Assembly (NCBI RefSeq): GCF_018474015.1
Contig: NZ_JAHCSG010000007.1
Span: forward strand, 32,196-96,195
Length of the DNA stretch: 64,000 bases
Source of the DNA: Williamsia sp. CHRR-6
GTDB taxonomy: Bacteria > Actinomycetota > Actinomycetes > Mycobacteriales > Mycobacteriaceae
Reading direction: 5' to 3'
This document shows positions 35,592 to 46,360 of this stretch, in pieces. How positions within the stretch are numbered: position 1 is the first letter of the stretch; each line of letters opens with the position of its first letter. Under the pieces are notes generated by a model, which ran no database searches, was not told where the DNA came from, and was given only the letters and a program-made list of their open reading frames with translations. The translations under genes and the position numbers were made by a program.

Positions 35592-36365
35592 TCAGGACAT
35601 AGCGGTCACACCGGTGGCGTCCAGTCCGTGGCGGCCGCAGGCGGCGAGGTGATCGCGGATGGCCTGACGACCGCGGTGGATGCGGCTGCGCACGGTGCCC
35701 AGCTTCACGCCCAGGGTGGCCGCGATCTCCTCGTACGAGAGCCCCTCGATGTCACATAGGACCACCGCAGCCCGGAACTCCGGGGCCAGCGAGTCCAGCG
35801 CCTGCTGCAGTTCGGGATCGAGGTGGGCCTCGACGTAGGCGCGCTCGGGATCGGGATCGGTGCCGGGTACCCGGTCGTAGTCCTCGGGCAGCGCCTCCAT
35901 GCGGATCTTGGCGCGCCGCCGAACCATGTCGAGAAACAGGTTGGTGGTGATGCGGTGCAACCACCCTTCGAAGGTGCCCGGCTTGTAGCTCGACAGCGAC
36001 CGGAAGACCCGGATGAACGTCTCCTGCGTCAGATCCTCGGCGTCGTGCTGGTTGCCCGAGAGTCGGTAGGCCAGACGGTAGACCCGGTCGGCGTGCTCGC
36101 GGACCAGCTCGTCCCAGCTCGGCATCGCGGTCGCATCACCGGTCTGATCGAAGCGCGCGGTCCCGGTGGGGATCTCGGTCGGGCCGGTGGCGGCGGCGAG
36201 CGTCGACACGGCGGAATCGGTCGATCCAGACGTGCGGGTCGCGGTCTCGGTCACGAGGCGTTGCATCAAGCGACTCCAGTTCCTCTCGGTCGGTGTGCGG
36301 ATCAGTGTCGGCTCAGCGCCGTCAACATCTGCGTCCGAGGATGTGTTCCCCGGCGGTACCGACAT
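35592..36365 (-). CDS. sigE: SigE, ECF RNA polymerase sigma factor
   Basis: 257 residues. Region 2 reads [28 protein letters not shown] near residues 85-117 and region 4 reads [14 protein letters not shown] followed by [20 protein letters not shown] near 190-230. It directs transcription of the envelope and surface-stress regulon. The N-terminal extension of about 80 residues and several in-frame starts are typical of this gene; the ATG at 36266, with TGGAG 8 bases upstream, is a good shorter start. A 19-base direct repeat resembling an MprA box lies upstream. It heads the sigE-rseA-htrA set. Confidence 0.93.
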   Translation of the reverse strand: MSVPPGNTSSDADVDGAEPTLIRTPTERNWSRLMQRLVTETATRTSGSTDSAVSTLAAATGPTEIPTGTARFDQTGDATAMPSWDELVREHADRVYRLAYRLSGNQHDAEDLTQETFIRVFRSLSSYKPGTFEGWLHRITTNLFLDMVRRRAKIRMEALPEDYDRVPGTDPDPERAYVEAHLDPELQQALDSLAPEFRAAVVLCDIEGLSYEEIAATLGVKLGTVRSRIHRGRQAIRDHLAACGRHGLDATGVTAMS

Positions 36366-36441
36366 GCGCCGCCGGCCACGTGGGCTCGGTGCGCTCTAGA
36401 GAAGACTCTTTCCCATCGGGGTGTGCAGGCAGTGTGAGAGA

Positions 36442-36460
36442 GCTGAGGGTTCACTGAGAA
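36442..36460 (-). promoter_or_regulatory. Direct-repeat element resembling an MprA box upstream of sigE
   Basis: On the sigE strand the sequence is TTCTCAGT GAA CCCTCAGC: two related 8-base repeats spaced by 3 bases. That is the arrangement I recall for the MprA binding site, which controls sigE in M. tuberculosis. It lies about 77 bases before the longest sigE start and between sigE and the divergent methyltransferase. Confidence 0.45.
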
Positions 36461-36553
36461 GCTCATCTCGATCGTGTGCCGGGCCCGTCGGACGAGGTCA
36501 CGGTTGCGCCACACCCGGGGCCGGGAAGCGGCGATGGCGGTCGTGCGGCCCGA

Positions 36554-36566
36554 TAACCTCGAAGAC
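36554..36566 (+). promoter_or_regulatory. Leaderless -10 element of the O-methyltransferase gene
   Basis: TAACCT (36554-36559) stands 7 bases before the GTG at 36567. It lies inside the longer reading that begins at ATG 36534, which is therefore probably not translated. Confidence 0.5.
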
Positions 36567-37283
36567 GTGTCCGACACCACCGGCGAGCGCTCCGCCGACC
36601 CCACCGCCCTGTTGCGCTACGCCGAGAACGCCATCGTCGAGGACGACGCCGTGCGCGCGGCGCGTGAGCGGGGCGGCGAGCTGGGGGCGACCTCGGTGTC
36701 GCCCGCCGTCGGCGCCACCCTGTGCCTGCTGGCCCGACTGGTCGAAGCGCGCTCAGTCGTGGAGATCGGGACCGGCGCAGGTGTGAGTGGTCTGTGGCTG
36801 TTGGCCGGGATGCGCTCCGACGGGGTGCTGACCACGATCGACCCCGAATCCGAACACCAGCGCAGCGCGAAAGCCGGGTTCGCCGCAGCCGGCGTGGCCC
36901 CGGGACGCACCCGGCTGATCAACGGGCGCGCAGCCGAGGTCCTGCCCAGGCTGGCCGACAGCGCCTACGACCTGGTGTTCGTCGACGGCGCGGTCATCGA
37001 CCAACCGCGCTACGTCGCCGAAGGCGTGCGCCTGCTGCGCGCCGGCGGGGTGTTGGTGGTGCACAACGCAACCGCCGACGGCAAGATCGCCGATCCGACT
37101 CAGACCGACCCGGACACCGCAGCCGCGCGGGAGGCGGCACTGCTCATCTCCGAGGACGACGAGTTGCTGCCCGTGGTGCTGCCCCTGGGACGCGGGCTGT
37201 TGGCTGCGGCGAAATCGAATCCGGCCGGGTCTGACTCGTCGGGCTCGGGGTCAACCGGCTCGGGGTCGACCGCGTCGTCCTGA
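36567..37283 (+). CDS. SAM-dependent O-methyltransferase (Rv1220c type)
   Basis: About 238 residues of the caffeoyl-CoA/catechol O-methyltransferase family. SAM-binding motif I is [16 protein letters not shown] near residue 63; DLVFVDGA near 130 holds the metal-binding acidic residue. It is divergent from sigE, as is the orthologue in mycobacteria. The C-terminus has a Ser/Gly/Thr tail encoded by short repeats. The start at GTG 36567 rests on the -10 position; the ATG at 36534 is the alternative. Substrate unknown. Confidence 0.88.
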   Translation: MSDTTGERSADPTALLRYAENAIVEDDAVRAARERGGELGATSVSPAVGATLCLLARLVEARSVVEIGTGAGVSGLWLLAGMRSDGVLTTIDPESEHQRSAKAGFAAAGVAPGRTRLINGRAAEVLPRLADSAYDLVFVDGAVIDQPRYVAEGVRLLRAGGVLVVHNATADGKIADPTQTDPDTAAAREAALLISEDDELLPVVLPLGRGLLAAAKSNPAGSDSSGSGSTGSGSTASS

Positions 37284-37305
37284 ACTGGACGACCGCCGCG
37301 CCGGG

Positions 37306-38106
37306 TCACCGATCGGGCTGCACGTCGACGAGTTCGGGGAACCGCGGGGCGGTGGTGTCACCGCGGGAGACACCTCGGATGCGCCTGCCGATCCACGGTC
37401 CGGCCGCCTGAAGCACCCACTGCCCGTTGTCTTTCCATTCGTCGAGACCGGCCAGCGGGCGATGCGGGCCGAGCTCCACCGGGTCGAGGTCGTGGGTGAC
37501 GTCGAGGGCCTCGAGCACCCGGTGCGCCATCTGCCGGTGGCCCGCGGTGGACAGGTGCATCCGGTCGAAGTCCCACATCCGACGGTCGGCGAACTCCCGG
37601 TAGCGCCAGAAGTCGACCAGGGTGAGGCCGTGCCGCTCGACCGATTCACGCAACAACTCGTTGTAGATGGCAAAACGTCCCCGCAGGGCCGCGAACAGCG
37701 GGCGGCTCCCGGTGTCGAATCCGGTGAAGGTGACCACGCGGGCGCCGGTCCCTGCCAGCCGTGACAACGCGGCGTCGTAGCGGCCGATCAACCCGTCGAT
37801 GTCCACCCCGGGGCGCAGCAGGTCATTGGCGCCAGCACAGATCGCCAACAGATCCGGCTGCAGCTCGACCGCCGGTTGCACCTGATCGTCGAGGACCTGG
37901 TCGAGCAACTTTCCCCGCACCGCGAGGTTGGCGTACTGCAGCGGCGACCGCCCGGCGCCCAACCGAGCACCGGAGAGCACCTCGGCCACCCGGTCGGCCC
38001 AACCTCGAACACCGTTGGGCCGCACGGTATCCGGGTCACCCACACCCTCGGGGAACGAGTCCCCGATCGCGACGAACCGGCCGTACCGGGTGCCCGCGTC
38101 AGACAT
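37306..38106 (-). CDS. GDSL/SGNH-family hydrolase
   Basis: 266 residues. Block I is FVAIGDSFPEGVGD with the nucleophilic serine, block III is AGANDLLRPG, and block V is FDRMHLSTAGHRQMAHR with the Asp and His of the triad. There is no signal peptide, so it is cytoplasmic or acts on an intracellular ester. Its start overlaps the manB stop by 8 bases, making it the last gene of the rmlD-wbbL-manB cluster. Likely an esterase or acyl hydrolase; substrate unknown. Confidence 0.88.
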   Translation of the reverse strand: MSDAGTRYGRFVAIGDSFPEGVGDPDTVRPNGVRGWADRVAEVLSGARLGAGRSPLQYANLAVRGKLLDQVLDDQVQPAVELQPDLLAICAGANDLLRPGVDIDGLIGRYDAALSRLAGTGARVVTFTGFDTGSRPLFAALRGRFAIYNELLRESVERHGLTLVDFWRYREFADRRMWDFDRMHLSTAGHRQMAHRVLEALDVTHDLDPVELGPHRPLAGLDEWKDNGQWVLQAAGPWIGRRIRGVSRGDTTAPRFPELVDVQPDR

Positions 38107-39232
38107 CGGTGGAGAAGCGCACCCCGCCGTCGGGGATCACCACCCCAGGCCACACCCGCGCCCCGCGCAGCAGCTCACAGCGGGCACCGATGTCAGCGCC
38201 GTCACCGATCACCCCGTCGCGCACCAGCGCTCGGGGACCGATCCGTGCGCCGAACCCGATGATGCTGCGTTCGACCACCGCGCCGGCCTCGATGACCGCG
38301 CCGTCGAAGACCACCGCGCCGTCGAGTCGCGCCCGGGCCCCGATCTCGGCACCGCGACCCACGACGGTGCCGCCGATGAGCAGCGCACCCGGTGCCACGC
38401 CGGCACCGTCGTGCACCAGCGACTCACCACGGACACCGGTCAAGGCCGGTGACGGCGCGATCCCTCGGACCAGATCGGCCGAACCGTGGACGAAGTCCTC
38501 GGGGGTGCCCATGTCACGCCAGTAGGCCGAGTCGACGAACGCGTGCACGTGGCGACCCTGGGCCAGCAACGCCGGGAACACCTCACGCTCCACCGATACC
38601 GGGCGATCCGGCGGGATCTCGGCGATCACCGACCGCTTGAACACATAACAGCCGGCGTTGATCTGATCGGTCGGCGGGTCCTGGGTCTTCTCCAGGAAGT
38701 CGGTCACCCGACCGTCGTCATCGGTGGGCACACAGCCGAACGCGCGTGGGTCACCCACGCGCACCAGATGCAGGGTCACCTCGGCGCCGGAGGCGGTGTG
38801 GGTGTCGAGCACCGCCCGCACGTCGGTACCCCCCAGGACATCGCCGTTGAACACCAGGATGTTCTCGGCGGTCAACTCGCTCAACACGTTTCGGATCGCT
38901 CCGCCGGTCCCCAGTGGTTCGGTCTCGGTGACGTAGCGCAGCGACACCCCCAGATCCGAACCGTCACCGAAGTGCTGCTCGAACACCTCGGCCTTGAACG
39001 AGGTGCCCAACACCACGTCGGTGATGCCGGCGGCCGCGATCCGGGAGAGCAGGTGGGTCAAGAACGGCACACCGGCGGTGGGCAGCATCGGCTTGGGTGC
39101 CGACAGCGTGAGGGGACGCAGCCGAGTCCCCTTGCCCCCCACCAGGATGACGGCCTGCACCGGAGGTCGCTCATCGGTTCCGGCGGGTGCGGTTCCGGTG
39201 GACGCACCGGGACCGGGGTCGGACTGTGCCAC
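38099..39232 (-). CDS. manB: Mannose-1-phosphate guanylyltransferase-like nucleotidyltransferase
   Basis: 377 residues. The nucleotidyltransferase signature VILVGGKGTRLRPLTLSAPK is near residue 30, and FNGDVLGGTD holds the metal-binding aspartate. The C-terminal third is a left-handed beta-helix of hexapeptide repeats (from about residue 265). It makes GDP-mannose from mannose-1-phosphate and GTP for lipoglycans and glycoconjugates. In mycobacterial annotation the gene beside wbbL and rmlD carries the name manB (also called manC). The GTG start at 39232 follows GAGGGGAG. It overlaps the GDSL hydrolase by 8 bases. Confidence 0.88.
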   Translation of the reverse strand: MAQSDPGPGASTGTAPAGTDERPPVQAVILVGGKGTRLRPLTLSAPKPMLPTAGVPFLTHLLSRIAAAGITDVVLGTSFKAEVFEQHFGDGSDLGVSLRYVTETEPLGTGGAIRNVLSELTAENILVFNGDVLGGTDVRAVLDTHTASGAEVTLHLVRVGDPRAFGCVPTDDDGRVTDFLEKTQDPPTDQINAGCYVFKRSVIAEIPPDRPVSVEREVFPALLAQGRHVHAFVDSAYWRDMGTPEDFVHGSADLVRGIAPSPALTGVRGESLVHDGAGVAPGALLIGGTVVGRGAEIGARARLDGAVVFDGAVIEAGAVVERSIIGFGARIGPRALVRDGVIGDGADIGARCELLRGARVWPGVVIPDGGVRFSTDV

Positions 39233-39276
39233 TGCGGGCTCCCCTCGAGATGAGTGATGGTGAACGACACCCTAGG

Positions 39277-40152
39277 TCAGGAATGCGGATTCTTCGCGTC
39301 ACGCACGGCCGCTGCGGTCACCAGCCGCGACCGCACGTCCAGCGCAGCCGACATCGCCCAGCGCAGTGGCGCGTGTCGCCGTTTCGGGTGGCGGTCGCTC
39401 TGGTACCGCAGCACACCCTCGTGGTGGGCGGGCAGCATCAGTTCGGGGTAGCGCTTCTGCGAGTGCCCCTGGTGATGGACGACCTCGGCGCTGGGGCCGT
39501 ACACGTTGAGCCAACCGGCCCGGGCCAACCGATCGCCGAGGTCGACGTCTTCCATGAACATGAAGTATCGGGAGTCGAACCCGTTGACCGAGTCGAACGC
39601 CACTCGGCGCACCAGCAGACACGACCCCGACAACCAGCCCGCGCTACGTTCGACGATCTCCTCGGCCTCGCGGCGATAGCGCAGCGTCCACGGATTGGTC
39701 GACCACACGCGACCCAGCAGTGCGTGTCCGGTCCCGGCCACCAGGTCGGGCAACTCGCGAGCCGACGAGTACACCGAGCCGTCGGGTTCACGGATCAACG
39801 GTCCCACCGCCCCCGCTCGCGGCCAGCGTTGCGCGACCGCGATCAACTCGTCTACGCAGCCGGAGGTCAGCCGGATGTCAGGGTTGGCGATGAGGACGAA
39901 CTCGATGTCGGGATCCACTTGCGCCACAGCCCGGTTCACCGCCGCGCCGTAGCCGATGTTGCCGCCGGAGTACACCAGCGTCACGTTGGCGGCATCCTCG
40001 GCAGCGGCCTCCGGGGCGCCGTCGGTGCTGCCGTTGTCGGCGATGACGACGTCCACCTCGCGCGTGGTGGCCGCATCGATGCCGGCGAGGAAGGCGGCCA
40101 GATGCTCGCCGGGCGAATAGGTCACCGTCACCACGGCTATCCGGTCTGTCAC
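39277..40152 (-). CDS. wbbL: WbbL, rhamnosyltransferase of the arabinogalactan linker
   Basis: About 291 residues, GT2 family. VAVVTVTYSPGEHLAAF begins the GT-A fold, VVIADNGSTDGAPE holds the first acidic site, and FMFMEDVDLGDRLARAGW is the ED motif of the rhamnosyltransferase group. It adds rhamnose from dTDP-rhamnose to decaprenyl-diphospho-GlcNAc, making the linker between peptidoglycan and galactan. The GTG at 40152 is chosen over ATG 40158 because TACCCT stands exactly 7 bases before it and overlaps nothing coding. It lies 67 bases after rmlD. Confidence 0.9.
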   Translation of the reverse strand: MTDRIAVVTVTYSPGEHLAAFLAGIDAATTREVDVVIADNGSTDGAPEAAAEDAANVTLVYSGGNIGYGAAVNRAVAQVDPDIEFVLIANPDIRLTSGCVDELIAVAQRWPRAGAVGPLIREPDGSVYSSARELPDLVAGTGHALLGRVWSTNPWTLRYRREAEEIVERSAGWLSGSCLLVRRVAFDSVNGFDSRYFMFMEDVDLGDRLARAGWLNVYGPSAEVVHHQGHSQKRYPELMLPAHHEGVLRYQSDRHPKRRHAPLRWAMSAALDVRSRLVTAAAVRDAKNPHS

Positions 40153-40165
40153 GGGCATCAGGGTA
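40153..40165 (-). promoter_or_regulatory. Leaderless -10 element of wbbL
   Basis: TACCCT on the minus strand (complement of 40160-40165) lies 7 bases before the GTG at 40152. Confidence 0.5.
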
Positions 40166-40219
40166 GCCAACCGGGCATGACGTACCGGCGCAGCCTCGAG
40201 CTGGGCACCGTGGCCACCC

Positions 40220-41125
40220 TCAGGCATCCGGGGCGCTCAGTGCCGCACGCAACGCCACCGGCCACGGACGCAGCGGCGTGAGGCCGGCCCGCTCCCATGA
40301 CCTGCCCGACAACGCCGAATACGCAGGTCGAGGTGCAGGCCGCGGGAACGCTGCGGTGGTGGTGGGACGGACGCGGTCGGGGTCGGCGCCCACGCCGGCG
40401 AACACGGCCTGCGCCAGATCGAACCAGCTGGCCGTCCCGGAGTTGGTGGCATGCAACGTCACACCCGCGGCACTGCGCGTGGCGGCCAACTCGACCAGTC
40501 CACCCGCGAGGTCGACGGCGTAGGTCGGCGAGCCCACCTGGTCGGCCACCACGTCGATCTCCGGTCGCTGCCGTTCCAGCCGTCTCATGGTGGACACGAA
40601 GTCGCCGGTCTGCGCCTGACCGGTGTACACCCACGCGGTGCGCACCACGGTGGTCTGCGGATCGGCCGCCGTCGCGGCCCGCTCGCCGGCGAGTTTGGTG
40701 CGGCCGTAGACCGTGGCCGGGGTCTGATCGGCGCGCAGGTCGTCGGGTTCGAGTGGACGGCCCACGGCCTCCGCGTCGGTGAACACGTAGTCGGTGGAGA
40801 TGTGGATGAGCCAGGCGCCCGCAGCGGCGGTTGCCTGCGCAAGATGCGCGGGACCGGCGGCGTTCACCGCCTCGGCCCGCTGCACGTCGGTCTCGGCCGC
40901 GTCGACGGCGGTGTAGGCCGCACAGTTGATCACCACATCGGTGTCGGCGAGGTCGGCGAGGGTGTGGCGCACCGCGCTCGCGTCGGTGATGTCGAGGTCG
41001 GTGGAGGTGAGTGCCCACACCTCGGTGTGGCCGCTGAGCCGGCCCACCAGCAGCCGTCCCACCTGACCGCCGGCACCGACCACCACGACCCGGCCCGGCG
41101 CGTGCTCGCCGCGTCCTCGATCCAC
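40220..41125 (-). CDS. rmlD: RmlD, dTDP-4-dehydrorhamnose reductase
   Basis: 301 residues. The nucleotide-binding motif VVVGAGGQVGRLL opens the Rossmann fold, with STDYVFTDA and the YGRTKLAGE active-site Tyr and Lys. It performs the last step of dTDP-L-rhamnose synthesis, the donor used by WbbL encoded next. The start is a GTG behind GGGGGGACA. A -10 candidate, TAGGCT (complement of 41158-41163), lies in the divergent gap with the LCP gene. Confidence 0.93.
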   Translation of the reverse strand: MDRGRGEHAPGRVVVVGAGGQVGRLLVGRLSGHTEVWALTSTDLDITDASAVRHTLADLADTDVVINCAAYTAVDAAETDVQRAEAVNAAGPAHLAQATAAAGAWLIHISTDYVFTDAEAVGRPLEPDDLRADQTPATVYGRTKLAGERAATAADPQTTVVRTAWVYTGQAQTGDFVSTMRRLERQRPEIDVVADQVGSPTYAVDLAGGLVELAATRSAAGVTLHATNSGTASWFDLAQAVFAGVGADPDRVRPTTTAAFPRPAPRPAYSALSGRSWERAGLTPLRPWPVALRAALSAPDA

Positions 41126-41334
41126 CGGTTGTCCCCCCGTCCGCTGACTCCGGCGCTCAGCCTAACGACGCCGACCGGCCGACGTCGGTCCGCGAGCGTG
41201 AGTCAGACCTCACGACACGCCCACATCAGCACCACAAGTTGTCACCCGTCACAGCAGTAACCTGAAGCGGTCAGATGGGTCCGACCATGTCCGGGTCGTG
41301 CCACACACCGCCACACCCGAACCGAAGGGACCCC
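41126..41334. promoter_or_regulatory. Divergent promoter region between rmlD and the LCP gene
   Basis: For rmlD (minus), TAGGCT is the complement of 41158-41163. For the LCP gene (plus), TAACCT (41258-41263) is a likely -10 element and AAGGGA (41325-41330) is the ribosome binding site of the GTG at 41335. A GC-rich imperfect palindrome, CCGACCGGCCGACGTCGG, lies between the two at about 41171-41188. Confidence 0.4.
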
Positions 41335-42948
41335 GTGCCGACCGGAGCCGATCGACCGCGACCGCGATCCCGCGGGTCGGCCGGTACCCGCGCCGACCCC
41401 GCCGGGACCACCCGCCGACCACGCGGCGACACCGCCGGGACCCGAGGCTCCGTGACGCGCCGCAGGGTCGAGCCCGCAGATCAGGACGCCGCCAGCCCAC
41501 CGACGCCCGGGTCGACCGGGGTCTCGGTGGGTTCGCGGGTAGGGCGGATCGGGGTCGCGCTGGCGTCGGTGGGCGTGTTGCTGTTCACCGGCTACGCATG
41601 GTCGAGCATCACCTCGTTGGAGGGCAACGTCACCCGTCTCGGCGGCCTCACGCTGGGTTCGGGGCGCGACGGCGCGGTCGACATCCTGATGGTCGGTACC
41701 GATTCTCGGGTGGACGCCCAGGGCAACCCGCTCTCGGCCGCCGAGCAGGCCCAGCTACACGGCGGCGACCAGGTGGGCACCAACACCGACACCATCGTCG
41801 TGATCCGCATCCCGAACGACGGTTCGTCGGCCACCGCGATCTCCATCCCCCGCGACTCCTACGTCGACGTACCCGGAATCGGGATGAGCAAGATCAATGC
41901 CGCCTACGGCGCCACCAAGGAGGCGCGGCGAGAGAAGTTGGTCGAAGCTGGCACCGATCCGGAGCAGGCCGAGCGTGAGGGCACCGCCGCCGGGCGGCGC
42001 GCGCTGATCGATTCGGTCTCCGCGCTCACCGGGATCGGCATCGATCACTACGCCGAGGTTGGTCTCGTCGGGTTCGTGTTGCTCACCGATGCCGTCGGCG
42101 GGGTGGACGTCTGCCTGAAAAACTCGGTGGACGAACCACTCTCAGGCGCCACGTTCCCGGCCGGACCGCAGACTCTCCGCGGCACCCAGGCGCTGAGCTT
42201 CGTGCGGCAGCGCCACGACCTACCCCGCGGCGATCTCGACCGGATCGCCCGTCAGCAGGTGTTCATGGCGTCGTTGGCCCAGAAGGTGCTCTCGGCGGGC
42301 ACCCTGGCCGATCCGAGCAAGCTCGCGGCGCTGCAGCGCGCCGTCAGCCGGTCGGTGGTCATCGACGACAACTGGGACATCCTGAAGTTCGTCGCGCAGC
42401 TCAAGGATCTGACCGGGGGCAAGGTGCGCTTTGCCACCATCCCGGTGATCGACGAGCAGGGCTGGAGTGAGGACGGTTCCCAGTCGGTGGTCACCGTCGA
42501 CCCAGCAGCGGTCCGTCGCTTCACCGCCGGGTTGTTGGCCCCGAAGTCCAACCGGCTCAACCGATCCGAGTACACCGTCGATGTCATCAACGCCGGCACC
42601 GTCGACGGGCTGGCCACCAACGTCGCGAACATCGTCGCCGCGAAGGGCTACCAACGCGGTACCACGGGCAACGCGTCCGACCCGGCCTCCGCTAGTTTCG
42701 TGGCCACCGGCGAGAAAAGCATGGGCGCCACCGACATCGCCCGCCAGCTGGGCGGACTACCGGTTCGCGTCGACCCGTCACTGGCGCCGGATCACCTGCG
42801 GTTGGTCCTCAGCGACAGCTACACCGGCCCGGGGTCGATCGCCGACACCGGTGCCCGCCCGCAGGCCACGCCCGCCGCAGCCACCTCGCCGACCGCCCCA
42901 CGTCCCACCATCACCGCCGCCGGTAAGGGTCCGACATGCGTCAACTGA
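41335..42948 (+). CDS. lcp1: LytR-CpsA-Psr (LCP) cell-wall ligase (Lcp1/Rv3267 type)
   Basis: About 537 residues. A basic, disordered cytoplasmic N-terminus leads to one transmembrane helix (GVALASVGVLLFTGYAW), then the LCP domain: ILMVGTDSRVDAQG, NTDTIVVIRIPNDG, AISIPRDSYVDVPGIGMSKI, and FVRQRHDLPRGDLDRIARQQ with the arginines that bind the lipid pyrophosphate. A C-terminal LytR_C domain follows (VDVINAGTVDGLATNVANIV). It attaches arabinogalactan to peptidoglycan, which fits its place beside rmlD and wbbL. The GTG at 41335 has AAGGGA upstream; the ATG at 41275 gives a longer option. Confidence 0.9.
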   Translation: MPTGADRPRPRSRGSAGTRADPAGTTRRPRGDTAGTRGSVTRRRVEPADQDAASPPTPGSTGVSVGSRVGRIGVALASVGVLLFTGYAWSSITSLEGNVTRLGGLTLGSGRDGAVDILMVGTDSRVDAQGNPLSAAEQAQLHGGDQVGTNTDTIVVIRIPNDGSSATAISIPRDSYVDVPGIGMSKINAAYGATKEARREKLVEAGTDPEQAEREGTAAGRRALIDSVSALTGIGIDHYAEVGLVGFVLLTDAVGGVDVCLKNSVDEPLSGATFPAGPQTLRGTQALSFVRQRHDLPRGDLDRIARQQVFMASLAQKVLSAGTLADPSKLAALQRAVSRSVVIDDNWDILKFVAQLKDLTGGKVRFATIPVIDEQGWSEDGSQSVVTVDPAAVRRFTAGLLAPKSNRLNRSEYTVDVINAGTVDGLATNVANIVAAKGYQRGTTGNASDPASASFVATGEKSMGATDIARQLGGLPVRVDPSLAPDHLRLVLSDSYTGPGSIADTGARPQATPAAATSPTAPRPTITAAGKGPTCVN

Positions 42949-43649
42949 GCACTCTCACCGACGCCGTGTTGGCTGCGGGTGCCGGTGACCCGGCCAGTCC
43001 GCTGCTGACGTTCTACGACGATGCCACCGGCGAACGCACCGAGCTGTCCACTCTGACCGCCACAAACTGGGCCGCCAAGTGCGCCAACATGATCCGTGAC
43101 GAGTGGGGTCTGGTCCCCGGCGATGTGGTCGCCGTCGACCTGCCCGTGCACTGGCAGACGTTCGTGATCCTGCTCGGCGCCTGGTGGTCGGGCTGTGCGG
43201 TGACGATCGGCCCCGACGATGACGCGGCAGCCGCGTTTTGCAGTCGGGATCGGCTCGATGCTCAGGGGTCAGCGGGCGAGATCGCAGCCGCCGGCCTGGA
43301 CGCGTTCGCCATGCCGCTGCCCAACCTACCGGTGGGTGTCACCGACTTCGCGGGCGCGGTCCGCGTCCATGGCGATCAATTCACACCGTCGACGCCCGGG
43401 CCGAGCGCGCTGGGCGGGCGTAAGACCGAGGACGTGATCGTTGCGGCGACGGCAAGCGCCGCGCGCGAACAGATCTCACCCGGCGACCGCATCATGTCCA
43501 CTCGAAAATGGGACTCGGCGAACGCGGTGACCGACAACCTGCTCGCGGTCTACATCGCCACAGCGAGCCTGGTGCAGGTTTCCTCCGCCGACACCGCCGG
43601 GCTCGCAGCCCGGGCAGTCTCGGAGAAAGTCACCGGCACCCTGACCTGA
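42936..43649 (+). CDS. TIGR03089-type conserved actinobacterial protein (Rv3268 type)
   Basis: 237 residues. The sequence looks like the first part of an AMP-binding enzyme (LLTFYDDATGERTELSTLTA; WAAKCANMIRDEWGLVPGDV; WQTFVILLGAWWSGCAVTIG) but it stops well short of the ATP-binding core, so it is not an active ligase. The family is confined to actinobacteria and has no known function. It starts 13 bases inside the end of the LCP gene, which argues for coupled expression and a cell-wall link. Confidence 0.8.
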   Translation: MRQLSTLTDAVLAAGAGDPASPLLTFYDDATGERTELSTLTATNWAAKCANMIRDEWGLVPGDVVAVDLPVHWQTFVILLGAWWSGCAVTIGPDDDAAAAFCSRDRLDAQGSAGEIAAAGLDAFAMPLPNLPVGVTDFAGAVRVHGDQFTPSTPGPSALGGRKTEDVIVAATASAAREQISPGDRIMSTRKWDSANAVTDNLLAVYIATASLVQVSSADTAGLAARAVSEKVTGTLT

Positions 43650-43657
43650 GACCGAGC

Positions 43658-44815
<1,158 letters not shown>

Positions 44816-45001
44816 GGATGTCATCTCCTCGAAAAACCGTGGGCTGTCGTCTCTCATGGTAGCCCGCCGACGAACACAGTTACTCGCGGGTAACCGAGCC
44901 AGGTCGGGCTGTGACCTGGACCGCAATCGCTCGCCGGCGCGCCGGATCTGCCAATGTGGTCCTCACCCGGAGAACCCGCCGCACGACAGAGAGATGACCG
45001 C

Positions 45002-45823
45002 ATGAGCACCGACACCCTCGCCGACTTCGAGCAGATCGAGTTCTCCGCGCACGGTCGCACCGCGCCGGTGTATCGCCTGGGCAGCGGTCCGGCGGTGGTG
45101 GTGATGTCGGAGATCCCGGGCATCACCCCGGCCGTCGCCGACTTCGCGCGCCGGGTGGCTGCCATCGGATGCACCGCGGTGGTACCCCACCTGTTCGGCA
45201 CCGACGGCAAGGGGCTGAGCGCCGGTGCGATCCCGGTGCTGTCGCAGGTGAGCACTCTGGCGCGAGCCATCGTGCCCGCGTGCATCAGCCGCGAGTTCAC
45301 CGTGTTGGCCACCGGACGCACCTCGCCGATCGTGACCTGGCTACGCGCGCTGGCCGCCGCCGAACACGATCGCTGCGGCGGGCCTGGCGTGGGGGCGGTG
45401 GGTATGTGTTTCACCGGCGGCTTCGCTCTGGCCATGGCCACCGACGACCGGCTGCTGGCCCCGGTGTTGTCGCAACCATCGCTGCCGTTCCCGATCACCG
45501 CGAGCCGCCGCGCCGCCATCGACATCTCACCCGACGACCTTGCGAAAGTGAAAACCCGTTGCGCTGCCGGCGATCTCACCGTGATAGGGTTACGGTTCGC
45601 CGGCGACAACACCTGCCCGCCGCAACGCTTCGCCTGGCTGTCCGAGCAACTCGGCGACGCCTTCGTCGCCGTCGAGCTGCCCGACTCCTCGGCCAACCCC
45701 GACTCGTTCATCCCGAACCACTCGGTGCTCACCGAATGTCTCGTCGATGAACCGGGTCAGCCCACCCGGGCTGCGCTCGACGACGTGCTCGAGTTGTTCC
45801 GTAGCCGACTGCTCACCGACTGA
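45002..45823 (+). CDS. Dienelactone hydrolase family protein
   Basis: 273 residues of the DLH alpha/beta-hydrolase family. The nucleophile elbow is [16 protein letters not shown], with cysteine as nucleophile as in dienelactone hydrolases, near residue 137. A C-terminal LTECLVDE region follows, but I cannot place the catalytic histidine with certainty. The ATG at 45002 follows AGAGAGATGACC. It is divergent from fadE25 and convergent with purE. Substrate unknown; the chromosomal context does not suggest chloroaromatic breakdown. Confidence 0.82.
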   Translation: MSTDTLADFEQIEFSAHGRTAPVYRLGSGPAVVVMSEIPGITPAVADFARRVAAIGCTAVVPHLFGTDGKGLSAGAIPVLSQVSTLARAIVPACISREFTVLATGRTSPIVTWLRALAAAEHDRCGGPGVGAVGMCFTGGFALAMATDDRLLAPVLSQPSLPFPITASRRAAIDISPDDLAKVKTRCAAGDLTVIGLRFAGDNTCPPQRFAWLSEQLGDAFVAVELPDSSANPDSFIPNHSVLTECLVDEPGQPTRAALDDVLELFRSRLLTD

Positions 45824-45847
45824 ACCGCAATCACCGCAGTCCGACGG

Positions 45848-46360
45848 TCACTCTCCGATCAGGCTGCGCCGCAACGCTTCGTCTTTGGCCAGCACCATCT
45901 GCTCGAGGCTCTCGGCGAACGCGACGAGTCGCTGCTGCAGCGTCGGGTCGCCCGCGGCCAAGATCCGCACCGCGAGCAGGCCTGCGTTACGGGCGCCGCC
46001 GATGGACACCGTCGCCACCGGGATCCCCGCAGGCATCTGCACGATCGACAGCAGCGAGTCCATGCCGTCGAGATGTTTCAGCGGCACCGGCACCCCGATC
46101 ACCGGCAGCGGCGTGGCCGAGGCGACCATGCCCGGAAGATGCGCTGCCCCACCGGCTCCGGCGATGATCACCGAGATGCCCCGCCCGGCCGCACTGGTGG
46201 CGTAGTCGAGCATCCGTCGCGGGGTGCGATGCGCGGAGACCACCCCGACCTCGAACGGGATCTCGAACTCCACCAGCGCCTGCGCGGCGGCCTCCATGGT
46301 GGGCCAGTCGGAGTCGCTGCCCATGATCACACCCACCCGGGGTCCGGACGGCTGATTCAT
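45848..46360 (-). CDS. purE: PurE, N5-carboxyaminoimidazole ribonucleotide mutase
   Basis: 170 residues. [14 protein letters not shown] opens the protein, and [11 protein letters not shown] with the catalytic histidine and [13 protein letters not shown] follow. It converts N5-CAIR to CAIR in purine synthesis, using the PurK product. The ATG at 46360 has AGGAGAATTGGC upstream and overlaps the purK stop by 4 bases (ATGA). Confidence 0.96.
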   Translation of the reverse strand: MNQPSGPRVGVIMGSDSDWPTMEAAAQALVEFEIPFEVGVVSAHRTPRRMLDYATSAAGRGISVIIAGAGGAAHLPGMVASATPLPVIGVPVPLKHLDGMDSLLSIVQMPAGIPVATVSIGGARNAGLLAVRILAAGDPTLQQRLVAFAESLEQMVLAKDEALRRSLIGE

